Assembly: GCF_003323735.1 (NCBI RefSeq)
Contig: NZ_QOIM01000028.1
Coordinates: 1-64,000 of the forward strand
Length of the DNA stretch: 64,000 nt
Direction: 5' to 3'
DNA from: Streptomyces reniochalinae
Lineage (GTDB): Bacteria > Actinomycetota > Actinomycetes > Streptomycetales > Streptomycetaceae
Every line of letters starts with the position of its first letter. The first letter of the stretch is position 1. Position numbers and translations under genes: made by a program. The notes under the pieces are model-generated. The model worked only from the letters and a program-made list of their open reading frames with translations, had not been told where the DNA came from and did no database searches. Below, piece by piece: positions 49,709-58,594 of the stretch.

Positions 49709-51472
49709 ATGCCTCTCTCCGTCCGTGACGTCCTCGCTCTGGAGCCACTGCGTGCGGGTTCCCCGCAGGTCGTCGCCGGTGCCGAGCGCCTCGCCAGGCC
49801 AGTGAGGTGGGTGCACGTGAGCCAGCTTTCCGACCTGACGGGGCTGCTGCGCGGCGGCGAGCTCGTCCTCACCACCGCTGAGGGGCCCGCCGGGGCCCGG
49901 GACGAGCCGGCCCTGTCCGCCTACCTCGCCCGGCTGGACGCGGCGGGGGCGGCAGGTGTGGTGATCGAGGCCGTGGGCCCCGCGAGCGGCGGCGAGACGG
50001 GGGCGGACGAGCGGCCGCGGGGCGGCGAGAGCCGCCCGCCGGGTGGCGGAAGCGGCCTGGGCGCGGAGCGTCTGGACGCAGACGGCCCGGACTGGGCGGA
50101 GGCCCTCGCGCGGGCCGCCGAAGGACTGCGGTTCCCCGTGATCCTCCTGCGGCAGGAGGTGCGGTTCGTGGATGTGACCGAGGCCGTGCACAGCCAGATC
50201 GTCAACGAGCACTACGAGGAGCTCAAGTTCGCCCAGCGCACGCACGAGGCGTTCACCACGCTGAGCCTCGAACACGCCGCGCTGGAGACCGTCGTGGGAC
50301 GCGCCGCCGCGCTCTCCGGCACGGCCGTCGTCTTCGAGGACGTCGCCCACCGCGTGCTCGCCTCCACTCCCGGCCCCGGCGGCTCCACCGTCGATCTGCT
50401 GACCGGCTGGGAGAGGCGGTCCCGGCTGGCGCCGGAGCTGGACCGCACCGGCGTCGGCGGCGGCGAGGACTGGCTGCACACACCCGTCGTCGTGCACCAG
50501 CGGGTGTGGGGCCGGCTCGTCATGCCGGACGCCCGGGGAACGGACGGCGGCCTCGCGCCCAGGGTGCGGATGGTGCTCGAACGGGCGGCCCAGGCGCTGT
50601 CGCTGCGGCTGATGGCCGAGCAGGACCAGGCCGACGTCGAGCGAAGGGCCCAAGGCGGGCTCCTCAACGACCTCGCGGAAGGCCGCGTGTCCGCGGAGCC
50701 GGAGGCGCTGGCCCGCGCCGAGGCGGTCGGACTGCGCCCGGGGGCCCGCTACCTTCCGCTGGCGCTGCGCTTCGCCCACCCGCCGGCCGCCGACCCGCTC
50801 GACGTCCAGCGCCGCGACCGGCGCCACCTGGAGGCCGTCGTCCGCGCCGCCAAGGCCGCCGGTATCTCCGCCCTGGTCACCGCGAACCACACCGGCGAGA
50901 TCCGCGTGCTGTTCTCCTGCGCGGGGCCGACGCAGGAGGACCGGCTGCTGGAGCGCTTCGCCGGGCTGCTGGACCAGCAGCTTCCCGGCTCGGGGCAGCA
51001 CGGGGCCGGACAGCACCGGCGCATCGGCGTCGGGCACGGCGCTTCCTCGCTCCTCGCCGCCGCGCGCCGGCTGCCGGAGGCCGCCCACATCGCGGAGGTC
51101 GCCGCCGGGATGGACGGCGCGGAGCGGCCCTTCCACCGCAGCGCGGACCTGCGGCTGCGCGGGCTCTTGTCCCTGCTGCGGGACAACCGGCACCTCCAGG
51201 CGTTCGCCGAGACGGAGCTGTACCGGATCCTGGAGGACGAGGCACGCAACGGTCCGGGACTGCTCGGCCTCCTGCGCGACTACCTGGCGGTGAACGGCAA
51301 CAAGAACGCTCTGGCGCGGCGCACCCGGCTGAGCAGGCCGACGCTGTACACCCGGATCGCCGCGATCGAGCGCCTGCTCGGCGTGGACCTGGAGGACCCC
51401 GAGTCCCGTGCCTGCCTCTACGTGGCCCTCCTCACCCGCGACCTGGTCGCCCCGCACACCCGAACGCCGTGA
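49709..51472 (+). CDS. PucR-family transcriptional regulator
   Basis: A 587-residue regulator. The N-terminal PucR domain starts MPLSVRDVLALEPLRAGSPQVVAGAERLARPVRWVH in pieces matching the family, followed by LRGGELVLTTAEG; the C-terminal HTH_30 is in LRDYLAVNGNKNALARRTRLSRPTLYTRI. A Gly/Pro/Arg-rich insert (~90-115) separates the parts. PucR proteins often control amino-acid, purine or GABA-related catabolism. Orientation and spacing suggest it controls mmsA and the aminotransferase gene in response to the substrate. Confidence 0.93.
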   Translation: MPLSVRDVLALEPLRAGSPQVVAGAERLARPVRWVHVSQLSDLTGLLRGGELVLTTAEGPAGARDEPALSAYLARLDAAGAAGVVIEAVGPASGGETGADERPRGGESRPPGGGSGLGAERLDADGPDWAEALARAAEGLRFPVILLRQEVRFVDVTEAVHSQIVNEHYEELKFAQRTHEAFTTLSLEHAALETVVGRAAALSGTAVVFEDVAHRVLASTPGPGGSTVDLLTGWERRSRLAPELDRTGVGGGEDWLHTPVVVHQRVWGRLVMPDARGTDGGLAPRVRMVLERAAQALSLRLMAEQDQADVERRAQGGLLNDLAEGRVSAEPEALARAEAVGLRPGARYLPLALRFAHPPAADPLDVQRRDRRHLEAVVRAAKAAGISALVTANHTGEIRVLFSCAGPTQEDRLLERFAGLLDQQLPGSGQHGAGQHRRIGVGHGASSLLAAARRLPEAAHIAEVAAGMDGAERPFHRSADLRLRGLLSLLRDNRHLQAFAETELYRILEDEARNGPGLLGLLRDYLAVNGNKNALARRTRLSRPTLYTRIAAIERLLGVDLEDPESRACLYVALLTRDLVAPHTRTP

Positions 51473-51772
51473 GAGGCGCCGGCGGCGGGGTCCGGGGTCA
51501 GACGCCGGCGGCCGACCGTATCCAGGAGCGGTACCGGGTACTCTTCTGATCCGCAGGGTTCCTCGATTCCGAAGACGCGCCTCGCCCCGGCGCGTGGAGG
51601 CCAGGGGAATACGGGTCCAGGATTCCGGACGTCGAGGAGACGCGGGTAATACCGTTCTCTCAGAACGCCGCGTTATGGGCCGGGGCTTGGGCGCCGCGAC
51701 CGGAGCGGTGCTTGTGGCCTCCGTGGCAGGAGACGGGAGCCTCGACGCAGGCGCGGATGAGGAGCGTGGCCA
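51473..51772 (+). other. 300-base gap before the DinB-like gene
   Basis: No gene seen. A GAGGAG ribosome site (about 51759-51764) belongs to the following gene; I recognise no clear promoter or hairpin in the rest. Confidence 0.5.
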
Positions 51773-52282
51773 GTGACCAGCCAGACGCGTACAGCACCAC
51801 CCCGTTCCGCAGACGAACGCGCCACGCTGCGGGCCTTCCTCGACTACCATCGCGCGACCCTCGCCATGAAGTGCGAGGGGCTGACGGACGACGAACTGCG
51901 GCAGCGGTCGATGCCGCCGTCCACGCTGTCGCTGCTCGGTCTCGTGCGGCACATGGCCGAGGTGGAGCGCGCCTGGTTCCGCCGGGTGTTCGAGGACAAC
52001 GACGCGCCCATGGTCTGGTCCGACGAGACCGACTTCCAGGCGGCGTATGACGCGAGTGCGTCCACGAGAAGCGAGGCGTTCGCCGCCTGGGACGCTGAGG
52101 TGGCGCACTCGCGCCGTATCGAGCGGGAGGCCGCGTCCCTGGACCAGGCCGGGCACCAGCCGAGATGGAGCGCGGACGTGTCACTGCGGATGGTGATGGT
52201 GCACGTGCTGCTGGAGTACGGCCGCCACAACGGACACGCGGATCTTCTGCGTGAGGGCGTCGACGGGACCGTCGGCGCCTGA
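51773..52282 (+). CDS. DinB-fold protein (DUF664 type)
   Basis: A 169-residue four-helix-bundle protein of the DinB/YfiT group: ERATLRAFLDYHRATLAMKCEGLTDDEL, LGLVRHMAEVERAWFRRVF and VMVHVLLEYGRHNGHADLLRE. The three metal-type His are present (LVRHMAEVE; EYGRHNGHADLL). Actinobacterial members can be thiol-dependent transferases using mycothiol, but many are uncharacterised. GTG start at 51773 has GAGGAG. It ends 20 bases from a convergent small gene. Confidence 0.88.
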   Translation: MTSQTRTAPPRSADERATLRAFLDYHRATLAMKCEGLTDDELRQRSMPPSTLSLLGLVRHMAEVERAWFRRVFEDNDAPMVWSDETDFQAAYDASASTRSEAFAAWDAEVAHSRRIEREAASLDQAGHQPRWSADVSLRMVMVHVLLEYGRHNGHADLLREGVDGTVGA

Positions 52283-52302
52283 GCCGCGGGGATGCGGCGA
52301 GT

Positions 52303-52473
52303 TCAGTCGTCCGGCTCGCCGTACGCCTGCTCCTGGGCCTCACGATCGGGGCGCAACGCGTCCCCCGCCTCGCCGGTGTGCTCGTCGTCCTCCTCGACGT
52401 GGGTCAGCGCCTCCCGTACCTCCTCTTCCGTCTCTTGCGCGGCGGTGCGCGGGGCCTTCTCGTGCTCGTTCAC
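52303..52473 (-). CDS. Small acidic protein (56 residues)
   Basis: The GTG at 52473 with a strong GAAGGGAG site seven bases upstream opens a 56-residue, Glu/Asp/Ala-rich protein: NEHEKAPRTAAQETEEEVREAL, then EEDDEHTGEAGDALRPDRE. It is probably helical and soluble, and may be a small stress-type protein. No family is recognised. It lies 198 bases downstream of the sigma-factor gene on the same strand. The frame upstream of 52473 is basic and not protein-like. Confidence 0.6.
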   Translation of the reverse strand: MNEHEKAPRTAAQETEEEVREALTHVEEDDEHTGEAGDALRPDREAQEQAYGEPDD

Positions 52474-52671
52474 GTGCGTGCTCCCTTCCGGGGCCGGCGA
52501 TTCCGCCGTGCGTTCGCTCGTACGTTCCGCCGCACGTCGCGTCGTACGGCGGTCGCCGGGTGCCCTGCCGCGGGAGCGCGTATGCATGTGCCCGGAGCAC
52601 GGTGCGGGCCCGTGGCCAGGCGCCGCCGGTCACCGAACTGCCAAGGAGGGGCCTGCGGCACGGCTGCCGGC

Positions 52672-53865
52672 TCAGGCGCGCCGGTGTCCGCCCGAGGCCC
52701 CGGCGCGGGGCCGGTTGGCCGCCCAGTGCCGCAGGTCACCGAGGCCGTAGAGCAGCGCGTTGCCGCGCTTGCCCGACGCGGCGGGGAAGGCGGGATCGTT
52801 GGCGCGTGCCCAGCGCAGCGCCGCCAGCGTGGTGTCGGGCAGGTGCGCGGGGACCTGGCGCAGGTCCACCAGGTCTCCGTCGTCCCCGGCGCTCGCGGCG
52901 GGTGGCGTGTCGGAGGAGGGGACCGGCTTCCCCCGCGGGGCGGGCGGCGGCGGGGCCCAAGCCTCCGGGGCGTCCGGCGCCGCCGTGCAGGTCTGCTCCG
53001 GCCGCTGTGGGGCCGGCTCCCCGGCGGGCGTCATGCCGTCGCGGAGGCGGCCCAGGAGCCGGTTCAGGAGGCGGGAGACGTGCATCTGGGTGACCCCGAG
53101 GCGCTCTCCGATCTCCGTCTGGGTGAGCTCGTCGACGAAGCGGTAGTGGAGGAGTTTCCGGTCGCGTTTGTCGAGGGCGGAGATGAGAGGGGCGAGGGTG
53201 TGGAAGTCCTCGACCAGTTCGAGTGCGGGGTCGGGTGAGCCGATGCGGTGGGCGAGGGCGGTGTCGTCGTCACCGGTCGAGGTGGTGTCGAGGGAGGAGG
53301 TGGTGTAGCCGTTGGAGGCCTTCTGCGCCTCGACGACCTCGCTTTCCGGCAGTGACATGAGCGCGGCCAGTTCGGCGACCGTCGGTTCGCGGTCGAGCCG
53401 GGAGCGCAGTTCCTCGGCGGCGCGCACGAGTTGGGCGCGGGCTTCCTGCAAGCGGCGGGGGACGTGGACGGCCCAGGTGGTGTCGCGGAAGAAGCGCTTG
53501 ATCTCTCCGACGATGTAGGGCACGGCGAAGGTGGTGAAGGCCAGTTCGCGGGAGACCTGGAAGCGGTCGATCGCCTTGATGAGCCCGATGGTGCCGACCT
53601 GGACGATGTCGTCCATCTCCTCGCCGCTGGAGCGGAACCTGGAGGCGGCGTAGCGCACCAGGGACAGGTTCATCTCGATCAGCGTGTCCCGCACGTAGCT
53701 GTACTCGCGGGTGCCCTCCTCCAGGGAGTCCAGGCGGGCGAGGAAGTCCCGCGTCAGCGTGCGCGCGTCCCGGGGAGAGACCAGGGCCGGATCCCCGAGC
53801 GGGAAGGAAGGACCGGCTGCCCCGGCCTCGATGCTCCCGCTGTCCGTAAGACCGGTCACCATCAT
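52672..53865 (-). CDS. SigB/SigF-type RNA polymerase sigma factor with an extra C-terminal domain
   Basis: A 397-residue sigma factor. Region 2 reads YVRDTLIEMNLSLVRYAASRF and DDIVQVGTIGLIKAIDRF (residues ~57-102), with FTTFAVPYIVGEIKRFFRDTTW; region 3 is REPTVAELAALMSLPESEV; region 4 is LLHYRFVDELTQTEIGERLGVTQMHVSRLLNR ending near 275. Streptomyces SigB-type factors are normally ~260-290 long. Here a Pro-rich linker (~278-330) leads to a second folded-looking segment, LVDLRQVPAHLPDTTLAALRWAR and FPAASGKRGNALLYGLGDLRHWAANR (~332-385), like a small excisionase/MerR-type DNA-binding domain. ATG 53865 has GGAGG at the right distance. No anti-sigma factor gene adjoins. Confidence 0.9.
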   Translation of the reverse strand: MMVTGLTDSGSIEAGAAGPSFPLGDPALVSPRDARTLTRDFLARLDSLEEGTREYSYVRDTLIEMNLSLVRYAASRFRSSGEEMDDIVQVGTIGLIKAIDRFQVSRELAFTTFAVPYIVGEIKRFFRDTTWAVHVPRRLQEARAQLVRAAEELRSRLDREPTVAELAALMSLPESEVVEAQKASNGYTTSSLDTTSTGDDDTALAHRIGSPDPALELVEDFHTLAPLISALDKRDRKLLHYRFVDELTQTEIGERLGVTQMHVSRLLNRLLGRLRDGMTPAGEPAPQRPEQTCTAAPDAPEAWAPPPPAPRGKPVPSSDTPPAASAGDDGDLVDLRQVPAHLPDTTLAALRWARANDPAFPAASGKRGNALLYGLGDLRHWAANRPRAGASGGHRRA

Positions 53866-53998
53866 GGCTTCGCCTCCATACGCGTTCCGGCTGGCCCAGG
53901 TCACGACTGTGTCACGACATCTGCCCACCGTGCGCCGTTGCATGTCACCCATCGGCGCGCCGTCTTCGCGGCCCGCCCCGATCCGGCCACCCGGCCAC

Positions 53999-55063
53999 TC
54001 ACGGGTGAGCCCTCTGGTACGCGCGCGCGTCGTCGCCCACGTGCCCGCCTCTGACCGCGCTGGCCGGTGCGGGCGGGCCGTCCGCGCGCCTCTCGTGCGG
54101 CACTCCGCCTTCCGGTTCGCCCGCGGTGAGGGGCCCTGGGCCCTCCAGATGTTCCAGGAGTACGCCTTCACGCAGCGCCCACGGGCAGATGAGCAACTGC
54201 TCCAGGCCGAGGAGACCCATCGCGGCGTGCGCGGTCACGGCGCCCGCCAGGATCTGGCCGGCGCGGGCCGGTGAGACCCCGGGAAGACGGGCGCGTTCGG
54301 CCGCGGGCAGCTCGGCCAGCGTCCCGATCTGCCGCCCGAGCCGGCCGCGGTCCAACGTACGTCGCACGAACGGGCCTTTGCGCCCCGGCGCGGCCCCGCA
54401 CAGCCGGGCCAGTTGCTGGAAGGTGCGGGAGGTGGCCACGGCCGTGTGCGGTTCCTCCCAGCGGATCCGGGCGGCCACGTCGCGGAGCTGGTGCCTGACC
54501 TGGCGGCGCAGCGCCTTGACCGCCCCGCGGGCGGGCGGGTCCGCCGCCCCGAAGTGCTCGCGCGTCAGGTGACGGGCCCCCAGCGGCAAGGACACGGCGA
54601 AGTCAGGGAGCCCGGTGCGTCCGAAGGCCACCTCGAGGGATCCGCCGCCGATGTCGATCAGGACGAGGGAACCGGCGCGCCAGCCCATCCAGCGGCGGGC
54701 CGCCAGGAACGTCAGTTCCGCCTCCCGGTCACCGGACATCACCTTCAGGTCGATCCCCGCCTCGTCGCGCACGGTCCGCAGCACCTGTTCGCGGTTGGGC
54801 GCGTGGCGCACGATGGCCGTGGCGAACGCCATCAGCCGGCGCACCCCCCACCTGCTGGCCTCGTCCCGCGCCGCGGCTGCCGCTTCGACCAGCCGGGCGA
54901 CCGCGTCACCCGGCAGCTGACCGTCCTCGGCCACGTCGTCGGCCAGCCGCAGCGGGTACTTGACCGTGTGGAGGGGGAGAGGCGCCGCGCCGTCCGCGTC
55001 CGCGATCTCCAGCCGGACGGTGTTCGACCCCACGTCCAGCACACCCAGCCGCACGCCTGTCAT
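53999..55063 (-). CDS. Ppx/GppA-family exopolyphosphatase
   Basis: A 354-residue actin/Hsp70-fold phosphatase: VRLGVLDVGSNTVRLEIADADG (phosphate-1), FATAIVRHAPNREQVLRTVRDEAGIDLKVMSGDREAELTF, LIDIGGGSLEVAFGR (phosphate-2) and AGQILAGAVTAHAAMGLLGLEQLLICPWALREGVLLEHLE. It hydrolyses polyphosphate or the pppGpp 5' phosphate. ATG 55063 has AAGGAGG. The C-terminal ~45 residues are an unstructured Gly/Pro/Arg tail. It lies 133 bases upstream of the sigma factor on the same strand; a co-regulated stress function is possible. Confidence 0.9.
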   Translation of the reverse strand: MTGVRLGVLDVGSNTVRLEIADADGAAPLPLHTVKYPLRLADDVAEDGQLPGDAVARLVEAAAAARDEASRWGVRRLMAFATAIVRHAPNREQVLRTVRDEAGIDLKVMSGDREAELTFLAARRWMGWRAGSLVLIDIGGGSLEVAFGRTGLPDFAVSLPLGARHLTREHFGAADPPARGAVKALRRQVRHQLRDVAARIRWEEPHTAVATSRTFQQLARLCGAAPGRKGPFVRRTLDRGRLGRQIGTLAELPAAERARLPGVSPARAGQILAGAVTAHAAMGLLGLEQLLICPWALREGVLLEHLEGPGPLTAGEPEGGVPHERRADGPPAPASAVRGGHVGDDARAYQRAHP

Positions 55064-55184
55064 CGTCTCGAGCCTCCTTGTCGGCACACACCGCGCGAAG
55101 GCTCGCGCGGACGGCCGCGCAGACCGTGGCCTGCCTTCCGGTACTCCTCCTCGTCCCGCCGGCCTCCCGGCCGCACCCGCCGAC

Positions 55185-55225
55185 GTCACCGCGGGGTACT
55201 CACCCGTCACCGCAGGGTACTCGCC
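55185..55225. repeat. Two 20-base direct repeats, PHO-box-like
   Basis: GTCACCGCGGGGTACTCACC (55185-55204) and GTCACCGCAGGGTACTCGCC (55206-55225) differ at two of 20 positions and recur every 21 bases, two helical turns. Each can be split into two ~10-11-base halves beginning GT-C-AC/GTACTC. This is similar in form to the PhoP boxes of Streptomyces (11-base direct repeats beginning GTTCA). It lies 120 bases upstream of the ppx/gppA gene, in the 318-base gap 55064-55381. Confidence 0.5.
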
Positions 55226-55313
55226 GGCCACCGGTACCCGTTCCCGGGTCAGCCATGCCGCGCCCGGAGGACGTGTCGGCCCGATCCGCGGCCCGCACCC
55301 GGGGCGGACGCGC

Positions 55314-55348
55314 GTGGAGGGGCACCGGACCTGCCGGTACCCCTCCAC
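55314..55348 (-). terminator. Terminator hairpin of the penicillin-acylase-type gene
   Basis: GTGGAGGGG-C-ACCGG (55314-55328) pairs with CCGGT-A-CCCCTCCAC (55334-55348), 14 of 15, with a 5-base loop. It lies 34 bases past the stop of the minus-strand gene. Confidence 0.78.
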
Positions 55349-55381
55349 TGCCGTGCCGCCCTTCTCACTCGCCGCGCCGGC

Positions 55382-58264
55382 TCACCGGTGTGCGGGGAAC
55401 TGCACCACCTGCTGGTAGGTCGGGCGGTTCTGCCAGTTGGTCAGATCGTCGGTGATGCCGCCCAGCGGACGCTGCTGGATGGAGTCGGCACACCACTGGT
55501 CGCCCGCCTCGCACACGTCGTCGCCCGGGTACGTCTGCTCCGCCGGGGTTTGCGCGGCCTCGGCGAGCGTGCTCAGCAGCGTCGCGCGGCACTGCGCCAC
55601 GTCACCCGCGCCGCAGAACTTCTCGGGTGCCGCGCCCGGTACCTTCTCGCCGAGGACGCTGCGCAGGTCCTTGTGCACAGAGGACCACCATCCGTGCTGG
55701 AAGGCCGAGCCCTTGTGGGCCACTCCATCACCCGGGGTGGAGGGCGTCTCGTCGATCTGCAACGCGTTCGTCAGTGCGTCGTAGAGCTCCCCTCCCATGG
55801 CGGGACGGAACGCGCCCTCGGCCAGCAGCGGCCACCAGGCGTCCATCAGCCGGACGGCGTCGGAGTGGGCGTAGGTCTTGCTGCCCGGACTGGTCTCCTT
55901 GCGCTCCGCACCGTCCTCCAGCCAGCTGCGGAGGCCGTCGACGGCCTCCTTCTGCCCGGGGTCCGTGACCTTCTCGGTGTCGATGACCTTCAGCAGTTCG
56001 GGCAGTACCGCCTCGCCGCGCAGGTCGGTGACCGCCGCGTCCTCCATGGCGCGGGTCAGGGAGGCGCGCGAGACCTTCTTGCCGTCGCTGATCAGATCCT
56101 TGATCCGGTTGTCGAGGAGATCGCTGCGGTAGACGGGCCCGTCGCCGAAGCCGGCCACCGTGTACCCCTTGGCGATCTTGTTGTTCCAGGACTCGTAGTA
56201 GTCCTGGTCGACGTCGTTGGGGTGTTCGCCGAAGGGCGTGTTCGGGACCGTGTTCGTCTCCGGGTCCCAGCCCCGCCACTCGGTCTTCTCGCTCGCTCGG
56301 ATGGGCAGGTTCGGATCCACCCTTGGACTGCGCGTCGGGTTGAGGCCGGAGTTGTAGTAGGCCGTGTGCTCGGCGTCGGCGTAGAACCAGTTGAAGGTGT
56401 AGCCGATCTTCGAGGCCGCCTTCTGGAAGCTCTCGGGACCCGTCACCGCTTCGGGGTCGTTGAACATCTGGAAGCCGATCAGCGTGTCGACCTCGTGCTG
56501 GTAGGTGGAGCGCAGCGTGGTGTAGGCGACCGGTTTGCCGTCGACGGTGGCGCGGTAGCGGACCACCCCGTACTTCGTCCGGTGGGCGACCAGCTTGTAC
56601 GAGCCCTTCTTCGTGCCGTCGGCGATGGTCGGGCTCCAGGCGTTCTTGCGGACGAGCTTCTCCATCGGCGTGCAGGTGCCGTGGAACAGGTACGCGGTGG
56701 AGTTCTTCGTCGCGGGGCTGCCGTCGGTGTTGCACAGGTCGAGGGCGTAGGTGTCGGTCATGTTCTGGTTGGCCGACGTGGCGCTCCAGGCGTAGTCCTG
56801 GCCGCGCCCGAGCTGTACGTACAGGTTGAGCCCGGCGAAGGCGGCGCCGCGGGCGCTGAGGCCCGGGCCCTGGATTTCCTGGAGCATCAGCAGCTGCGGC
56901 GCGAAGTAGCCGGTCTGCGGGCCGAAGACGGCCACGGGGTTGCCGGTGTCGGTGTGCTTGCCGGAGACCACGAGGGCGTTGGACATGCCGTGCTTGCGCG
57001 AGAAGAGGTCCTTGGGAAGGACGCCGTCGGACATCGCGCCCTTCGCCTCGGCCAGCTTCGGCTTGTGGCGCAGGTTGGCCTGAGCGGTGTCCGAGCGGTC
57101 CCGCGCCTCGTCGGCGGCGGCACCGCCTCCCTCGCCGCCGGTCCTTCGCTTCGCCTTCGCACCGTCGGCGGCCGACCCCGTGGGGTCGTAGACGACCTGC
57201 TGCTTGTCCACCGAGCCGGGGTCGGGCATGGCCACCCCGTGCGGGTTCTCGGGACTGGCCGCGTAGTCGAACCGCTGGCCGTCGTGGAGGGTGAGGTCGG
57301 CCTCCGGGTCGTTCTGCATCCGGAAGGCCCGGTAGACCTTCTCGCCCTTCTCCTTGCCGTACTTGTGCTGGGCGGCCTGCTTGACGAGGGCGGCGGCGAC
57401 CTGCTCACCACCGCCGGAGCCGAACAGGGCGCTGATGACGGTGCCGATGGCGACCAGGTCGGTGGGCTCGAACGGCTCGATCCCCTCGCCGGTGAGGATG
57501 TCGGCGTTGCCGGTCAGGTCGTACTCGCCGGGGAAGTACAGTCCCTTCTTCGCGTCGTCGATGTACCGGTTGAGCCCCTTGAGGTAGGCGGTGACGTCCT
57601 GGTAGGCCTGCCGGCCCCGCGGCCCGGAGTCGCGTACCCGGTCGACCTGTGCCTTCAGCTCGCTCTCCTTGTACGCGCCGCCCAGGTAGAACTGCTGCTC
57701 CAGCTGCCTGTTGCCCTCGGCGCCGCCCGCGAAGGACGTCAGTCGGCCGCGGCCGATGTGCCGGAAGACGTCCATCATCCACAGCCGGTCCTGGCCGGCC
57801 GCGTATCCGGCCCCGTACTCCGTGCCGGCGCGGGTCGTCCCCTTGATGTGCGGGATCCCGGACGTGTCCCGGGTGATGGTGACGTCCTTGCGTCCGCCGG
57901 GGTTCTTGCTGCTCTCCACCTGGTCGTCGGGCACGCCGAAGGAGGCGTCGTTGAAGAAGGTGCTCAGCTTGCCGTTGGTCAGGCCCGCGTAGTTGTCCAC
58001 CAGGTCGGCGTACTTGCCCAACTGGTCGTCGGTGTGCTTGGGCTTGGCACCGGTGATCTTGTTGAGGATGATCTGTGCTGCGGTCGCCGAGCCGTTCTGG
58101 CCGGGCGGCAGGACGTCGTGGCACTGCCCCTCGCAGTAGTCCGTCACCCGAGAGGACGTCGCGCCAGTACGCTCCGGCGCGGCGGGAGCGGCGACCGCGA
58201 GCGAGGGCGCCGCGGTCACCACCAGACAGGCTGCCGTGACCAGGCCGGTCCATCGTTTTCGCAT
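55382..58264 (-). CDS. Secreted penicillin acylase / acyl-homoserine-lactone acylase family protein
   Basis: A 960-residue Ntn-hydrolase precursor with a signal peptide (MRKRWTGLVTAACLVVTAAPSLAVAAPAAP). The alpha part has VTITRDTSGIPHIKGTTRAGTEYGAGYAAGQDRLWMMDV in pieces matching the family. The autocatalytic junction is at HGM-SNALVVSG, giving Ser428 as nucleophile of the beta chain. The beta part has VAVFGPQTGYFAPQLLML, YVQLGRGQDYAWSATSANQ and TEWRGWDPETN. These enzymes cut amide bonds of beta-lactams, AHLs or cyclic lipopeptides. The long, charged insert before the junction (DEARDRSDTAQANLRHKPKLAEAK) is larger than in penicillin G acylase. GGAGGAG precedes ATG 58264. Confidence 0.9.
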   Translation of the reverse strand: MRKRWTGLVTAACLVVTAAPSLAVAAPAAPERTGATSSRVTDYCEGQCHDVLPPGQNGSATAAQIILNKITGAKPKHTDDQLGKYADLVDNYAGLTNGKLSTFFNDASFGVPDDQVESSKNPGGRKDVTITRDTSGIPHIKGTTRAGTEYGAGYAAGQDRLWMMDVFRHIGRGRLTSFAGGAEGNRQLEQQFYLGGAYKESELKAQVDRVRDSGPRGRQAYQDVTAYLKGLNRYIDDAKKGLYFPGEYDLTGNADILTGEGIEPFEPTDLVAIGTVISALFGSGGGEQVAAALVKQAAQHKYGKEKGEKVYRAFRMQNDPEADLTLHDGQRFDYAASPENPHGVAMPDPGSVDKQQVVYDPTGSAADGAKAKRRTGGEGGGAAADEARDRSDTAQANLRHKPKLAEAKGAMSDGVLPKDLFSRKHGMSNALVVSGKHTDTGNPVAVFGPQTGYFAPQLLMLQEIQGPGLSARGAAFAGLNLYVQLGRGQDYAWSATSANQNMTDTYALDLCNTDGSPATKNSTAYLFHGTCTPMEKLVRKNAWSPTIADGTKKGSYKLVAHRTKYGVVRYRATVDGKPVAYTTLRSTYQHEVDTLIGFQMFNDPEAVTGPESFQKAASKIGYTFNWFYADAEHTAYYNSGLNPTRSPRVDPNLPIRASEKTEWRGWDPETNTVPNTPFGEHPNDVDQDYYESWNNKIAKGYTVAGFGDGPVYRSDLLDNRIKDLISDGKKVSRASLTRAMEDAAVTDLRGEAVLPELLKVIDTEKVTDPGQKEAVDGLRSWLEDGAERKETSPGSKTYAHSDAVRLMDAWWPLLAEGAFRPAMGGELYDALTNALQIDETPSTPGDGVAHKGSAFQHGWWSSVHKDLRSVLGEKVPGAAPEKFCGAGDVAQCRATLLSTLAEAAQTPAEQTYPGDDVCEAGDQWCADSIQQRPLGGITDDLTNWQNRPTYQQVVQFPAHR

Positions 58265-58360
58265 CTGGCGCTCCTCCAGACGATCGCTGCTCGACGGGGC
58301 GCGCCGCGAGATCGGCCTGCCGCGTCCTGTGACCGGCACAGAATGCGGTCGCCGGATTAT

Positions 58361-58389
58361 CAGGTCAACCGTCCCGGACGCTTGACCTG
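58361..58389. promoter_or_regulatory. Inverted repeat upstream of the acylase gene
   Basis: CAGGTCAA (58361-58368) and TTGACCTG (58382-58389) form a perfect 8-base inverted repeat with a 13-base centre. It lies 97 bases upstream of the acylase gene and 206 bases upstream of the divergent TetR gene, within the 330-base gap 58265-58594, and may be a regulator site with TTGACC acting as a -35. Confidence 0.5.
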
Positions 58390-58594
58390 TCGAGGTGGCG
58401 TGACGGACCCTCAAGCTGCTCTCTGCCCGTATCCACCGCGCACAATTCGGTCCCCAGCCGCCCAAATCCAGCCAGTCCGCGCCCCGTTGAAGTCCGCCGC
58501 ATGAGCCCGCCCCGGGCTTCTCGCACGGTCTCCACGCGACTTTCACCGTCGCCGTCCGCGGCGAGCCGCCCCGGACCCGAGGAGGAAGCCGACC

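Noticed and set aside
54413..58504. Long plus-strand open frame of more than 1300 codons
   Set aside because: Shadow spanning parts of Ppx/GppA and the whole penicillin-acylase gene.
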